Source: Agapanthus africanus (Eukaryota > Streptophyta > Magnoliopsida > Asparagales > Amaryllidaceae). Taken from it: a stretch of DNA of 64,000 bases. Positions within the stretch are counted from its first letter, which is position 1. Every line of letters begins with the position of its first letter. Positions 19,447 through 30,200 of the stretch are shown here, piece by piece. The position numbers were made by a program, and so were the translations under genes. The stretch covers positions 27,916,079 to 27,980,078 of the forward strand of contig JASDDO010000026.1 in the NCBI GenBank assembly GCA_030015575.1, in the 5' to 3' direction. The notes beneath the pieces were generated by a model, which did not search any database, was not told the origin of the DNA, and worked only from the letters and a program-made list of their open reading frames with translations.

Positions 19447-22400
19447 ATGTCTTTCGACACTTCTTTTCCATTCGTTCGCTCAGAAGGCGGATTTCCTGAA
19501 GCGCCCGTAGACCGGGAGGTTATTGCGCTGATCAAAGACCATGACCCGGAACACAAGAATCTTCATTTGTAGGGAACATGGTATAACCAGATCATCATGG
19601 GTCGACGAAGCTTCTCTTGCGCAACACCTTCAGAGGCTATCTCGGCGATTCACTATGCTGACGTACCCCTGGTGAACTATGCTGTGGAGGTGGTTAACTG
19701 GACTTCAGAGGGTTGTCTCCAGCCCTCTATGGCTGCAATACCTGTACAACCACCGATGGCTTTTGACATTCTAGGGCGGCGTATCTGCCAAGGTGAGTCG
19801 CACCCTTGGGGACAGCCATACAATATAGGTCTGACTCCCCGTCACTCGGCTGGATACCTGCAGTGGGCCCGATATATCCTATCGGCAAAGAAGTCAGAAC
19901 TGCTGAAGCTTGGGTTGTATCCTGCGATTTATGCTTCTTTGTTCCAGTATCCCACACCTCCCGCATGGTGGTCAAAGCCTTCTTGGAACAATGGAACGTT
20001 CCAACTCATACCTTCCTTATGCTAGATCGGGAAGTTTCCATCTCTCTGGAAGAGTTTGCGGATATCTCCGGCTTGCCTGTCAGAGGGGAGCATTATGAGG
20101 AGATCTTTCCCCCTGATGAATACGTTTTCGCTACCCAACTGGTAATGACAGGTCTAAACTCAGAGAATGCCATTCAGCACCGATTCCCTAGCTTGATTAA
20201 GGTGCTAAACATTTACGAATGCCTATTTCTTGAATCTGGAAGCCATGGGGTTAGCTTTGCGGACTTTATCTCCCGTTTTCTTCGCCCAGAAGTTTTATCG
20301 CGACAAGGTGAAAAGTTTGCCAAACTCGATGATCCTTTCAGCTTTGGCTTGGATCGCCGGCCAATATTGGAAGCTGATAAAAGGGATTCTTTCTTCCAAA
20401 CGTCGTGATCGTCCCTTTTTCAGAAATTGCTGCTCCGGGCATCGATGAGGAAGCGTTCTTTTTAGGGTTTCTCGGTTTGTGGTTAAGCTGGTTCGCGCTT
20501 CCCATGCATCCTCGCTACATGAGGCCGTCAGTCTTCTACCCAGCTCATCGGATGGTTGAAGGGAGACAAGTTGCTTTTGGAATTGCCGGGCTGGCTCATT
20601 TGTATCACGGCCTTAGTTTGGCGGCCGATACCACTCAGTCGGGGGTGCAGCCCGTGAACTTCCCGATGCATTATTTTACCTCATGGCTTGAATTGCATGT
20701 GCTCGGTGCCTTTGGAATGCACAAGCGGCCTCATTTCTATGAAACTTGCAATTTTCCACGGATCATGTGGCTGGTCAATGCTTCCATTGTGGAGCCAAGT
20801 CAGCGAGAGGCTCGGGGTGTAATCCTTCGCCCACGTACCGTCGGGGATGGCATGCCCTTTGTTGACAAGGTTCTGACCATCGATAAGGAGTCCGCTAAGA
20901 CGGTGCAGCCACTGCGGGACACTTGTAAGGATAGAGCTTCTACCCTGAAAGATCGGGAAATTATCCATCTATACTCCATCAAGCCGGGATATTTGGTGTT
21001 CAGGCAGAACGATTCGGCTCTGTCCATGAGATATAATCCCCACCGTTTTGCCCAGCAATCAAGTTATAATCAGGGCATCCCGCTCGAGGCATTCTTGGTA
21101 GAACCAGTTTATACTGAGGAGGGTATCCAGAACGCTTTGCACCACTTCATGTGCGTAAATACAGGGTCCAATTTCTTCATTAGTGAACCAAGTTGTGTTC
21201 TTAGGGCCCTAAACGTATACGTGGCGTGGTATCAACACGCAATGTGTGCTGTTATCAGGGAGGAAAAGAAATTGTTGCTTGACCGCAAGGGTGCACCCCC
21301 TGCCAGTAATCCAAACGTCCCTCTGAAGCGACGGACCATCGTCTGTCCTCCCTTAAGAGAAGTTGTTGCGGTCGAGGTCCCGCATGATAGGCCTGAGCTG
21401 CCGATACCCCGTGCTCCAGTGGAAGCGGTGACCGTAGCGTCCCCCGAGTCTGGCGTGGGTTCAGATATCGGGACTCGTCGTCCCAAGGTGCCCACCAAGC
21501 GTAAGCTTGTGCTAGCGGCGACCGGTGCTCGCTCGCAGAAGAGGAAGAAGAAGTCGATTCTCTCTGCCAACGTTGCATTCGGCCAGGAGCCTCATGCTCC
21601 TTATAGCGGGGGCCTGAGCGAATATTGGACCAACGAGGGTCTATTCATAGCGCCGGACGATACCGACCTCGAGGCTGCTATTACAGCTTCTGAGCGACTA
21701 GCAAGCCACAAAGAGAGACTGGCCATCCTCGCGCAATCAAGTAAATATCAGCCGTACCTTTTTTCATTGCATCATATTTTTATCATCATGTTTTGACTGA
21801 CACTTTTCCTTCTTTAACAGGCATTTCCACCGAAGAAGCTCTCGCGGCTTCTCTCAAGACTTTTGAGGAGGAGGAAAGATTTCGAGCATCCTTAGGCATC
21901 GGTACATTTCGGTTCACCGCGTCTCCACTCCCGTTTCTTATGGGTAATCTGACCCCTCCTTTTCATCTTATTACAGGAACTATCTCTACTCAGGTTATTC
22001 CAGGTGTGGTACCGACTTCGCAGGGCGGTGCGGAGACGCTTCCAAGGTCGGCTATCGAAGTCTCAGTTCCGCTGGTATTGCCGAAAGAAGTTTCACTTAA
22101 GCAACCGATGACGGACGCCATGACGGCTCCAGAGGTAGCTCCTGGCGTGGACGATGACGTCCCGTTAACGGAGGTCTTGAGAAGATCAGCTCTCACGGCC
22201 CGGGCGGAAAGGAAGCGCAGAATGCGTGCAGCAAGGGAACGTAATGCTGCCTTGGCCGCGGGTGCAGACTCGAGCGCTGCTACCCCTGCCCCTACTCCTT
22301 CAGGGGGTGCTTCGGCCACCCTGTCTACCACTCATAGACAGGCAGCGCGTGTGGCTCGGGAAGCAATTGAAAGATCAACCCAAGGTAACGTAACACCGAG

Positions 22401-24011
22401 TTCTTCCGTCAAAGTTTTAATCTTCAGATTCTCATATATCCTATCCTGCAGGGCCGAGTCTTGATGAGGAAGCTGTAGGTGAGATGGCGGCAACCACCGA
22501 GCCTGAGGTAGCCACTCTTTCTCAAGAGTCTAGCACTGCCCCAATCGCTATTCTTTCCGCCTGCGGTTCTCTGCCATCTCCTGGATCGCGAGTGTTACGA
22601 TGGGTCTCGTGGAGTCAGGGGATGAGGCTACGGGCGGCGAAACCATTCCGATGGAGGAGGGTGAAGCATTCGCTGCATCCAGTGACGCCCTTGTCGCGGT
22701 CTCGATCGACGACTCACCAGGTAGATTTTGGGTCATTGCTTTCCTTTTCGTTCTGCAATCTATTTCAATCTCTCCTAACAGTATTTATCTCGTTTCTAAA
22801 TGCAGGTGTGCCGAGCGTTGAGGTTGTGCCACCCGAGGAAGCATCGCCAGTTGCTACTTTGACGATGGCCGTCCCTTTACCTTCTCTCGTATCCTCTCAA
22901 ATGCTGGAAGGTACGGATTTGTGACCTATCGGTTTCATTGTAGGCAGTGTACTTTATGTACTGACATTGCATTACTTCATCCTTGTAGGAGTCCTTTTTG
23001 ATCACCTGTATCAGGTGCTACACCCACATTTCTCCTTCCAATCAGAGATTGCCTCATCTAGTGGCGCTGGTGAGTACAGCCTTTAGCTAATGTCTTTTCT
23101 TTTCTTTCACGGGCAGCCAAATCGTTTCTAATCCTTCTTTGTTTTGACTGCAACACTACAGATTGAAGGAGGAGACGAAGGAACAGTTGCACCACCGGTA
23201 CTCCCGGCCTTGCCACCAGCCGCAGCCGGTATAGTAAACTCCATTGTTCATGTAGCTTCTCCATTTCTTGAACCGTTATTTGACTATGATTTGTTTTGCA
23301 GCAGTGACACCGACTTCAGCTCCGTTCCAGTCTCGAGTCATAATTCCAGCAAGCCCCTTTTCTCGACGTCCCTCTTCAAAAGGCGCTGTGAATAGTCTGC
23401 GCATGTTGAGTGATTACATCGAGTGGCTTGACGCGGAGACCCCTGCCCTTGCTGCAGATTTTGCTGCCGAGGTTAATCCTATGCTGGCGACGCTCGTGAA
23501 CTTTCATAGTGAGGGCGTCGTTGAGTCTTGGGTTAATCACTGCAGGAGCATCGAGGGTTGTCTGCATGAGCTCGAGGTCGGACGTCCTGCTCCCGAGGTC
23601 CTGGCTGTGACCTCTCAACGGGCTGCATGGGTCGAGCAGAGCACTCCCTACTTCCGCTATCTTGAACAAGAAGCGGCTTTAAAGCATAAGGAGTGTGAAG
23701 AGACTTCAAGTGAATCTGCCCGATTGCATGCTCAGGTTGATGCAAACGCTGTACAGCTGAAAGCTATCTTTGAGGGCCTTCTACGATGTATTTCTGACGG
23801 GCTAACGCTGAGGCAGAAGCTCGACCTCATCGAACGAGACGCGCAAAGTCGTGAGGTAGCTCAGCGGGTCGTTGATGAGAAACTTTCATCTTATCTGCAG
23901 CAACGGGCTCAGGTTGAAGCGGAGCTGGCCGCGGCAGCTGGTCGTGAAAAGGGGCTAAGGGGAGTGCGCGAACAACTGATTGGCCTATTGAAAACGCTTC
24001 CCTCCCAATAG
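19447..24011 (+). pseudogene. Antisense, intron-containing PMD (aminotransferase-like) gene of element B, decayed
   Basis: Exon 1 (19,447-21,740) encodes a plant mobile domain protein: MGRRSF near the start, then EEAFFLGFLGLWLSWFALP, FYPAHRM and RYNPHRFAQQ. Inferred exons 2-8: 21,821-21,901; 21,977-22,384; 22,452-22,720; 22,806-22,910; 22,989-23,069; about 23,154/23,162-23,228; 23,302-24,011. All introns are GT-AG and match element C in place. Exon 5 (105 bp) and exon 8 (710 bp) are equal in length in both copies. The last exon encodes a Glu/Gln/Leu-rich, coiled-coil-like tail ending LKTLPSQ. Damage: a Trp-to-stop change (TAG at 19,570), a 1-bp deletion near 19,976, a frameshift near 20,340-20,405, one near 22,590, and an altered acceptor before exon 7. 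PMD proteins occur in plant host genes and in transposons; the role inside a Tat element is unknown to me. Confidence 0.8.
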
Positions 24012-24101
24012 TTGTTCTTGTACCAATTTGTAAATTTTGAATAACATGTATCCATCTTTTATTCTTTCATATGATATATTTTGTACCCAATTGAATTTAT
24101 G

Positions 24102-24107
24102 AATAAA
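24102..24107 (+). terminator. Candidate polyadenylation signal of the PMD gene, B
   Basis: AATAAA lies 91 bp after the stop codon, after TGTA- and T-rich sequence typical of plant 3' ends. Element C has AATAAA at the matching place (57,182). Confidence 0.55.
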
Positions 24108-24229
24108 AGATACATTTCTTTCGTACTATCTTGTGTTATCTCTTACTTTCTTCTCTTTTCTTTATCGCCGGCATGTTACCTTAGTAAGCGTAGCCTGTAG
24201 ATGATAGAGAACATTTCGTCTTGGATTCT

Positions 24230-24470
24230 TCGAAAGGTAGTGATGGCTTAGGAAGCAGGTTCAGATCTGCTGCCTAAGGCTTTTCAACTTAATGAGCCGT
24301 GAGGGTCTCATAAAGACTTTTCTCCCTACGAGTTGAGAGGATCTCGTAGGTGTATTTTCTTCTTAGGAATCATGAGGATTCCTAAGTGCGTTTTCTCTTG
24401 GGAGTCGTAAGAATCTCACAAAAGAGTTTTCTTCCTTACGAGTCGTGAGGACCCGTAAGTGTTGGATGAG
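24230..24470. repeat. Hairpin array 1 of element B
   Basis: Consecutive short inverted repeats: CTTAGGAAGCAG (24,247-24,258) with CTGCTGCCTAAG (24,267-24,278); CCTACGAG with CTCGTAGG (near 24,325-24,350); CTTAGGAATC (24,362-24,371) with GATTCCTAAG (24,377-24,386), a perfect 10-bp stem with loop ATGAG. T/C-rich spacers separate the units. Confidence 0.85.
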
Positions 24471-25650
24471 GTTGCTCTGGCCATTTCCTACGGGGTCAAG
24501 ATTGACTTTAACCGTGTTCTATGGGACCAGGATTTGCTCTGGGTGCTTCCCACGGGGTCAGGATTGACATATCCGTGTTCCGCAAGGACCAGGTTCCACT
24601 CCGGATGCTTCCCACGGGGTCAGGATTGACATAGGCCATGTTCCACGAAACCAGAATTTGCTCTGGATGCTTCCCACGGGGTCAGGATTGACATAGGCTG
24701 TGTTCCACAAAACCAGGATTTGCTCTGGATGCTTCCCACGGGGTCAGGGTTGACATAGCCGTGTTCTGCAAGGACCAGGTTCCGCTCTGGACGCTTCCCA
24801 TGAGTTAGGATTGACATAGGCCGTGTTCCGCAAGGACCAGGATCCTCTCTGGACGTTTTCCACGGGGTGAGGATTGACATAGGTCGTGTTCCACGAAACC
24901 GGGATTTGCTCTGGATGCTTCCCACGGGGTCAGGATTGACATAGCCGTGTTCCGCAAGGACCAGGTTCTGCTCTGGACACTTCCCACGGGGTTAGGATTG
25001 ACATAGCCGTGTTCCGCAAGGACCAGGTTCCGCTCTGGATGCTTCCCACGAGGTCAAGATTGACATAGGCCGTGTTCCACGAAACCAGGATTTCCTCTGG
25101 ATGCTTTCCACGGGGTCAGGATTGATATAGCCGTGTTCCGCAATGACCAGGTTCCGCTCTGGACGCTTCCCACAGGGTCAGGATTGACATAGCCATGTTT
25201 CGCAAGGACCAGGTTCCGCTCTGGATACTTCCCACGGGGTTAAGATTGATGTAGGCCGTGTTCCACAAAACCAGGATTTGCTCTGGATGCTTTCCACGGG
25301 GTCAGGATTGATATAGCCATGTTCCGCAAGGACCAGGTTCCGCTCTGGACGCTTCCCACGGGGTCAGGATTGACATAGGCTATGTTCCACGTGGACCAGG
25401 TTCCGCTCTGGATGCTTCCCACGGGGTCAGGATTGACATAGGTCGTATTCCACGAAACCAGGATTTGCTCTGGATGCTTTCTACGGGGTCAGGATTGACA
25501 TAGCCGTGTTCCGCAAGGACCAGGTTCCGCTCTGGACGCTTCCCACGGGGCCAGAATTGACATAGGCCATGTTCCACGTGACCAGGTTCTGCTTTGGATG
25601 CTTCCCACGGGTCAGGATTGACATAGGCCGTGTTCAACGAAACTAGGAAG
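24470..25650. repeat. Tandem array of about 19 units of about 63 bp
   Basis: Each unit contains GTTCCGCAAGGACCAGG, then CTCTGGACGCTTCCCACGG, then GGTCAGGATTGACATAG. Copies alternate between a GCAAGGACC form and a CACGAAACC form. Minus-strand ORFs across it (repeats of SILTPWEASRA) follow from a period divisible by three and are not genes. Element C has an unrelated array at the matching place. Confidence 0.9.
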
Positions 25651-27201
25651 GGTTGACTTTATCCGCATTTCACGGAGTCGGGGGTTGACTCTCGGTTGTC
25701 TGTGCACCGCCGAGTCATGGATCCGGGAGTTGTCGCGGTTCCGTTTTGCTGATGTTGCGTCTGTGGTAGTGAGACGAATGTTGAGATGATCTCCAGGCTG
25801 TCTGTGAACCGTTGAGACTTGGCTCTTTTTCGGATGGAGCCTAAGGGGGGAAGGTGTGATTCCTCCTTTGTTTGTGCCCCTGGATTGTACACAGGGATCG
25901 ATGTAATTTCACATGTAGGGAAAAAAGTTTCATTTTATATATTTTTCTTTCCGCGATGCTCTATCATTTCAGCTTTTTATATCGCGAAAGTCGCGATTGC
26001 CCAATCATTTCGGCTATTTTTCGCGGTGCCCAATCATTTCGGCTATTTGTTTTATTTACTCGCTGCTTTTTATTGCGAGTTGCCTAACCATTTCGGATAT
26101 TTTGTATGCATATGTTTTTACTTGTTGATTTTGTTGCAAGTTGCCCCATCATTTCGGCTATTTCGTACGCATCTGTGGATTGCTGGCTTTTCGCTGCGAT
26201 TTTGGGATTTGATACCGATTTAGGCATCAGCATCGCTACAACTGGGATATTGCCAGGAGCGAATCATCATTTGCCTTTGTCGATGCCGAACAAAGGTGGC
26301 TTAGTAAACAGGATTAGGATCCTGTCGACTAAGGCTTTTAACTTTATGAGCCGTAAGGGTCTCATAAAGGTATTTCTCCCTACAAGTCGTGAGGATCTCG
26401 TAGGTGCGTTTTCTCCTTAGGAATCATGAGGATTCCCAAGTGTATGGCTTCTTGTAAGTCGTAAGGATCTTATAAGAGTGTTTTCTCCTTATAAATCGAG
26501 AGGACTTATAAGGGTTGTTCATTGCGTAAATATATCCCTAGTCGCGGGTAGGACTTTGTTAGGAAAATGTTTATTCACGTCCGTGGATTGTATATAAGAG
26601 TCAATACTAAACCACTTGTAGGGCAACACTGGAGATTGTGATGGCTTAAGAACAGGTTCAGATCCCTGTAGCTTAAGGCTTTTGAATCCTATGAGCCGTG
26701 AGGGTCTCAAAGGGGAATGCTCCTTACGAGTCATGAGGATCTCGTAAGTGTGTTTTCTCCTTAGGCATCGTGGGGATCCCTAAGTGTGTTGCTCCTTTGT
26801 GAGCAGTAAGGATCTCACGCAGGTATTTTCTCCTCACAAGGTCGAGAGGACCTTGCGAGTGTCTTTTAACGAGATTGTGCCCTTTCGAGTTTTCACAAAA
26901 CTCGCCGGTAGCCCTGCTTTTTTTACTCACGGAGCCCTTTCGGGTTTTCATCCGTGCCCATTTCGCTTATGGACGTACCGTTTTTGTTGTTGTTGCTGTT
27001 GTTGTTGTCAGCCTTAGGATGCTACAGTCCATAGTAGTTTATAGACGTTTCGGTCAATAGCCATTTTTAGGACATGGTGGTCCATTGTTAGTTTAAGGAC
27101 GTTTCGGTCCGTAGCCGGTTACTACTTATAGAGTTTGGGCTTAGGAAGATAGCGAGCGGACATAGGCGTCGTCATCTATCGTTGACCTAGGCCGTGACTC
27201 G
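25651..27201. repeat. 3' noncoding zone of element B, hairpin arrays 2 and 3
   Basis: No gene is supported. Four or five CATTTCGGCTATTT repeats (25.96-26.17 kb) include arms ACTCGC (26,058-26,063) and GCGAGT (26,075-26,080). Two hairpin blocks follow (26.33-26.52 and 26.64-26.87 kb), for example CTCACAAGGTC (26,833-26,843) with GACCTTGCGAG (26,849-26,859). Then come a CCCTTTCGGGTTTTCA repeat pair, a (TTG)n stretch near 26,985 and a few GGAC/GTCC units before the pol end. Confidence 0.8.
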
Positions 27202-30200
27202 TCAGGCGTAGTATTTTTTCAGGAAGCGACCGTTTATTGGCCTGAAAGGTCTTTCACCATGCATATCCATGAGTAGATATGCTCCACCCTGGTAGAATTT
27301 GTCTATGATATACGGGCCTTCATAGTTTGGCTCGTCCCTCGCTTGGTACGGTTGGGGATCATAGGTCTTTTGACCACTAGCACGAGCTCGCCTTGGCGGA
27401 ATATTCTTGGCCTAATCAATCTTTCATATGAGCGCGTCATCTTTGCTTTATAAGCCTCCAGATTCTGTTGCGCCATGAGCCGGGTTTTATCAAGGGCATC
27501 GAGTTCCTCAAGCCGAAGGTGAGCATTTTCTTCGTCTGTTAGCTCGTAGTGAACCGCCACTCGTAGAGAGGGTAACTCTATCTCGAGGGGGAGTATCGCT
27601 TCTGTGCCAAATACCAATGCATACGGCGTTGTGTTCGTGGCTGTTTTGAATGTAGTTCGATACGCCCAGAGAGCTTCATGCAGTCTTTTGTGCCAGTCCC
27701 TCTTATTTCGAGACACCGTCTTTTTCACGATCTTCGTCAAGGTTTTGTTGAAAGCCTCAGCTAGACCGTTAGCTCGGGGATTATAGACCGAAGAGTACCT
27801 CCAATCTATGTTATGTTGTTGTGCGAAGCGGCTAATCTTGTGGCTTCTATAGGCTGGCCCGTTATCGGAGATAATCCGTCGCGGAGTGCCAAACCGATAA
27901 ATGACGTGTGTTTTGAAGAAATGGAGAATATTCTCCGTCTTCACTTCTCTTAGCGGTATGGCCTCTGCCCACTTAGAGAAGTAATCGGTTGTTGCCAGTA
28001 TGAACCGATGTCCTCTGGACGATGCTGGTTCGATGGGCCATATTATGTCAGTCCCCCACATTTCGAACAGCCAGCTAGCCACCGTTGGATATAGTGGATT
28101 TGGATGCTGGCGAATAAAGTCTTCGTGAATTTGGCACGAATGGTACTGCCTCGCATATTCGAGGTAGTCTTGGATCATCGTGGGCCAATAATAACCCATC
28201 CGTTTGATCTTTAGCTTCATCTTCGGCCCGGCTTGGTGAGAACTGCAAAGTCCGTCGTGAGTTTCTTGTACGACTCTCTTTGCTTCTTCAGGTCCCAAGC
28301 ATCTTAACAGAGTATCATTGACTACAGAGAATCAAATGACCTCTTATACAGAGTATCATTGACGAAGGCAAAAGATAGAGCTCGTTTCATGAGCTGATGT
28401 CTTGACGACGCATCTTCAGGTGTTCGACAGGATTTGAAGTAGTCTATAAAGATTTCTCTCCAATCCATAGCCTTTACCTGGTCTTTTATTTGTAGGGCCA
28501 TTTGCTCGGTCGCTCCATTTTCTTCGGACGACTCCGAAGATATTTCTGCCGGTGCAAGAACCCGACGGCTTTGCACAATGATCCTTACGTCATCGATAAT
28601 CTCATCGGCCAGTTCTTTAGCGAGCTTGGCTAATGCATCCGCTTTGCCATTTTCCACACACGGTATGGTTTCTAGGGTGTAGGAAGGAATTTGAGTCAGC
28701 AGTTGCTGTACTCTCTCACCGTACTTCACCAACTCTGGTTTGCACGTTTGATAGTCGCCGTTTACTTGACTGACGACTAGCTGGGAGTCTTCGTATATGA
28801 GGAGGTTTTCAATTCCCATGTCAACAGCGATCTCAAGACCTGCTATCAAAGCTTCATATATGGCTTCATTGTTCATCCTCGGCTTTGTTAAGGAGAAGGC
28901 GAAGCGCATTATCCCCCTTTGCGGAGTTATGAAGATGAGGCCTGCCCCGGATTTGATTATGGGGGTGCTTTGTTTGCGCTTCTTCATGGAAGATGCTCCG
29001 TCGAAATAGAGTTCCCATTGGGTATTATTCTCTCTTCTCTCCCCGTCGATCATGTCAAACACGTGCTCGTCGGGCAATTCACAGTTCAAAGGAGAATCGG
29101 TAGGTATCGGATGCTCAGCGAAAAAGTCGGCGATGGCCTGACCTTTCACTGCCTTGAGGGGACGATACGTTATCGAGAACTCCATCAAGAGCAGGGCCCA
29201 TTTACCGAGCCGTCCCGTTAATATAGCCTTTGACATCAAATATTTGAGAGGATCCACCTTCGATATGAGATGGACCTCGTGTGCCAACGCGTAGTGTCTG
29301 AGCTTCGTTATCGCGAAGACCAACGCCAGGCATGGTTTTTTCAATGGGAGAGTAATTGTTTTCTGCCTCCAGGAGAACTCGACTCAAATAGTAGAGGGCT
29401 TTCTACTTCCCTAGGTCATTCTCTTGTGCCCACAATGCGCCTAGAGAACCCTCAAGGGCGGTTGTATACAGGATGAGGGGATTTCCCTTGACTGGAGCGG
29501 TCAACACCGGAGGATTCTGTAGGTATTGCTTGATTTCTTCCAGTGCGCTTTGGCATTTGCGATCCCAGACGAACGGGGTCCCCTTCTTCATCAGGTGACT
29601 GTAAGGACGACATTTGCCGGAGAGGTTGGTTATGAATCGCCGGATATACGCGAGCTTTCCTTGGAGAGACCACAGTTGCTTGAGAGTTCTTGGCGGAGGC
29701 ATTTCCATGATCGCCTTGATCTTTGACGGGTCGATTTCGATGCCTCGGTGTCGTACGAAGAATCCTAGAAACATGCCTGAGGAAACTCCGAACGCGCATT
29801 TGAGAGGGTTCATCTTCAAGTTATATTTCTGAAGGCGCTGAAACACGATCTTCAGATGCTGTAAATGTTCCTCGTATGATTTGCTTTTAATTACGAGGTT
29901 GTCAATATAGCATTCGATGATTTCATGTATAAGGTCATCGAAAATCTTCGTCATGGCCCTCTGATAGGTGGCACCGGCGTTCTTTAGACCAAAAGGCATC
30001 ACCTTGTAGCAGAATATGCCCAGAGGAGTCCTGAAAGCGGTATGCTTCTGGTCTTCGGGATGCATCTTTATCTGATTGTATCCTGATGAGCCGTCCATGA
30101 AGGAGAAAACTTCGTGAGTGGATTTATTATCTATCATCAACTCAGTGACTGGTACTGGAAAGTCGTTCTTCGGGCAAGCTTTGTTGAGATCCCGAAAGTC

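Noticed and set aside
21232..21578. Minus-strand ORFs opposite PMD exon 1
   Set aside because: Shadow frames; the plus frame carries the recognisable domain and the splice structure.
24620..25637. Overlapping minus-strand ORFs of 60-101 codons with repeated peptides
   Set aside because: They lie wholly in the 63-bp tandem array; a period divisible by three keeps frames open without coding.
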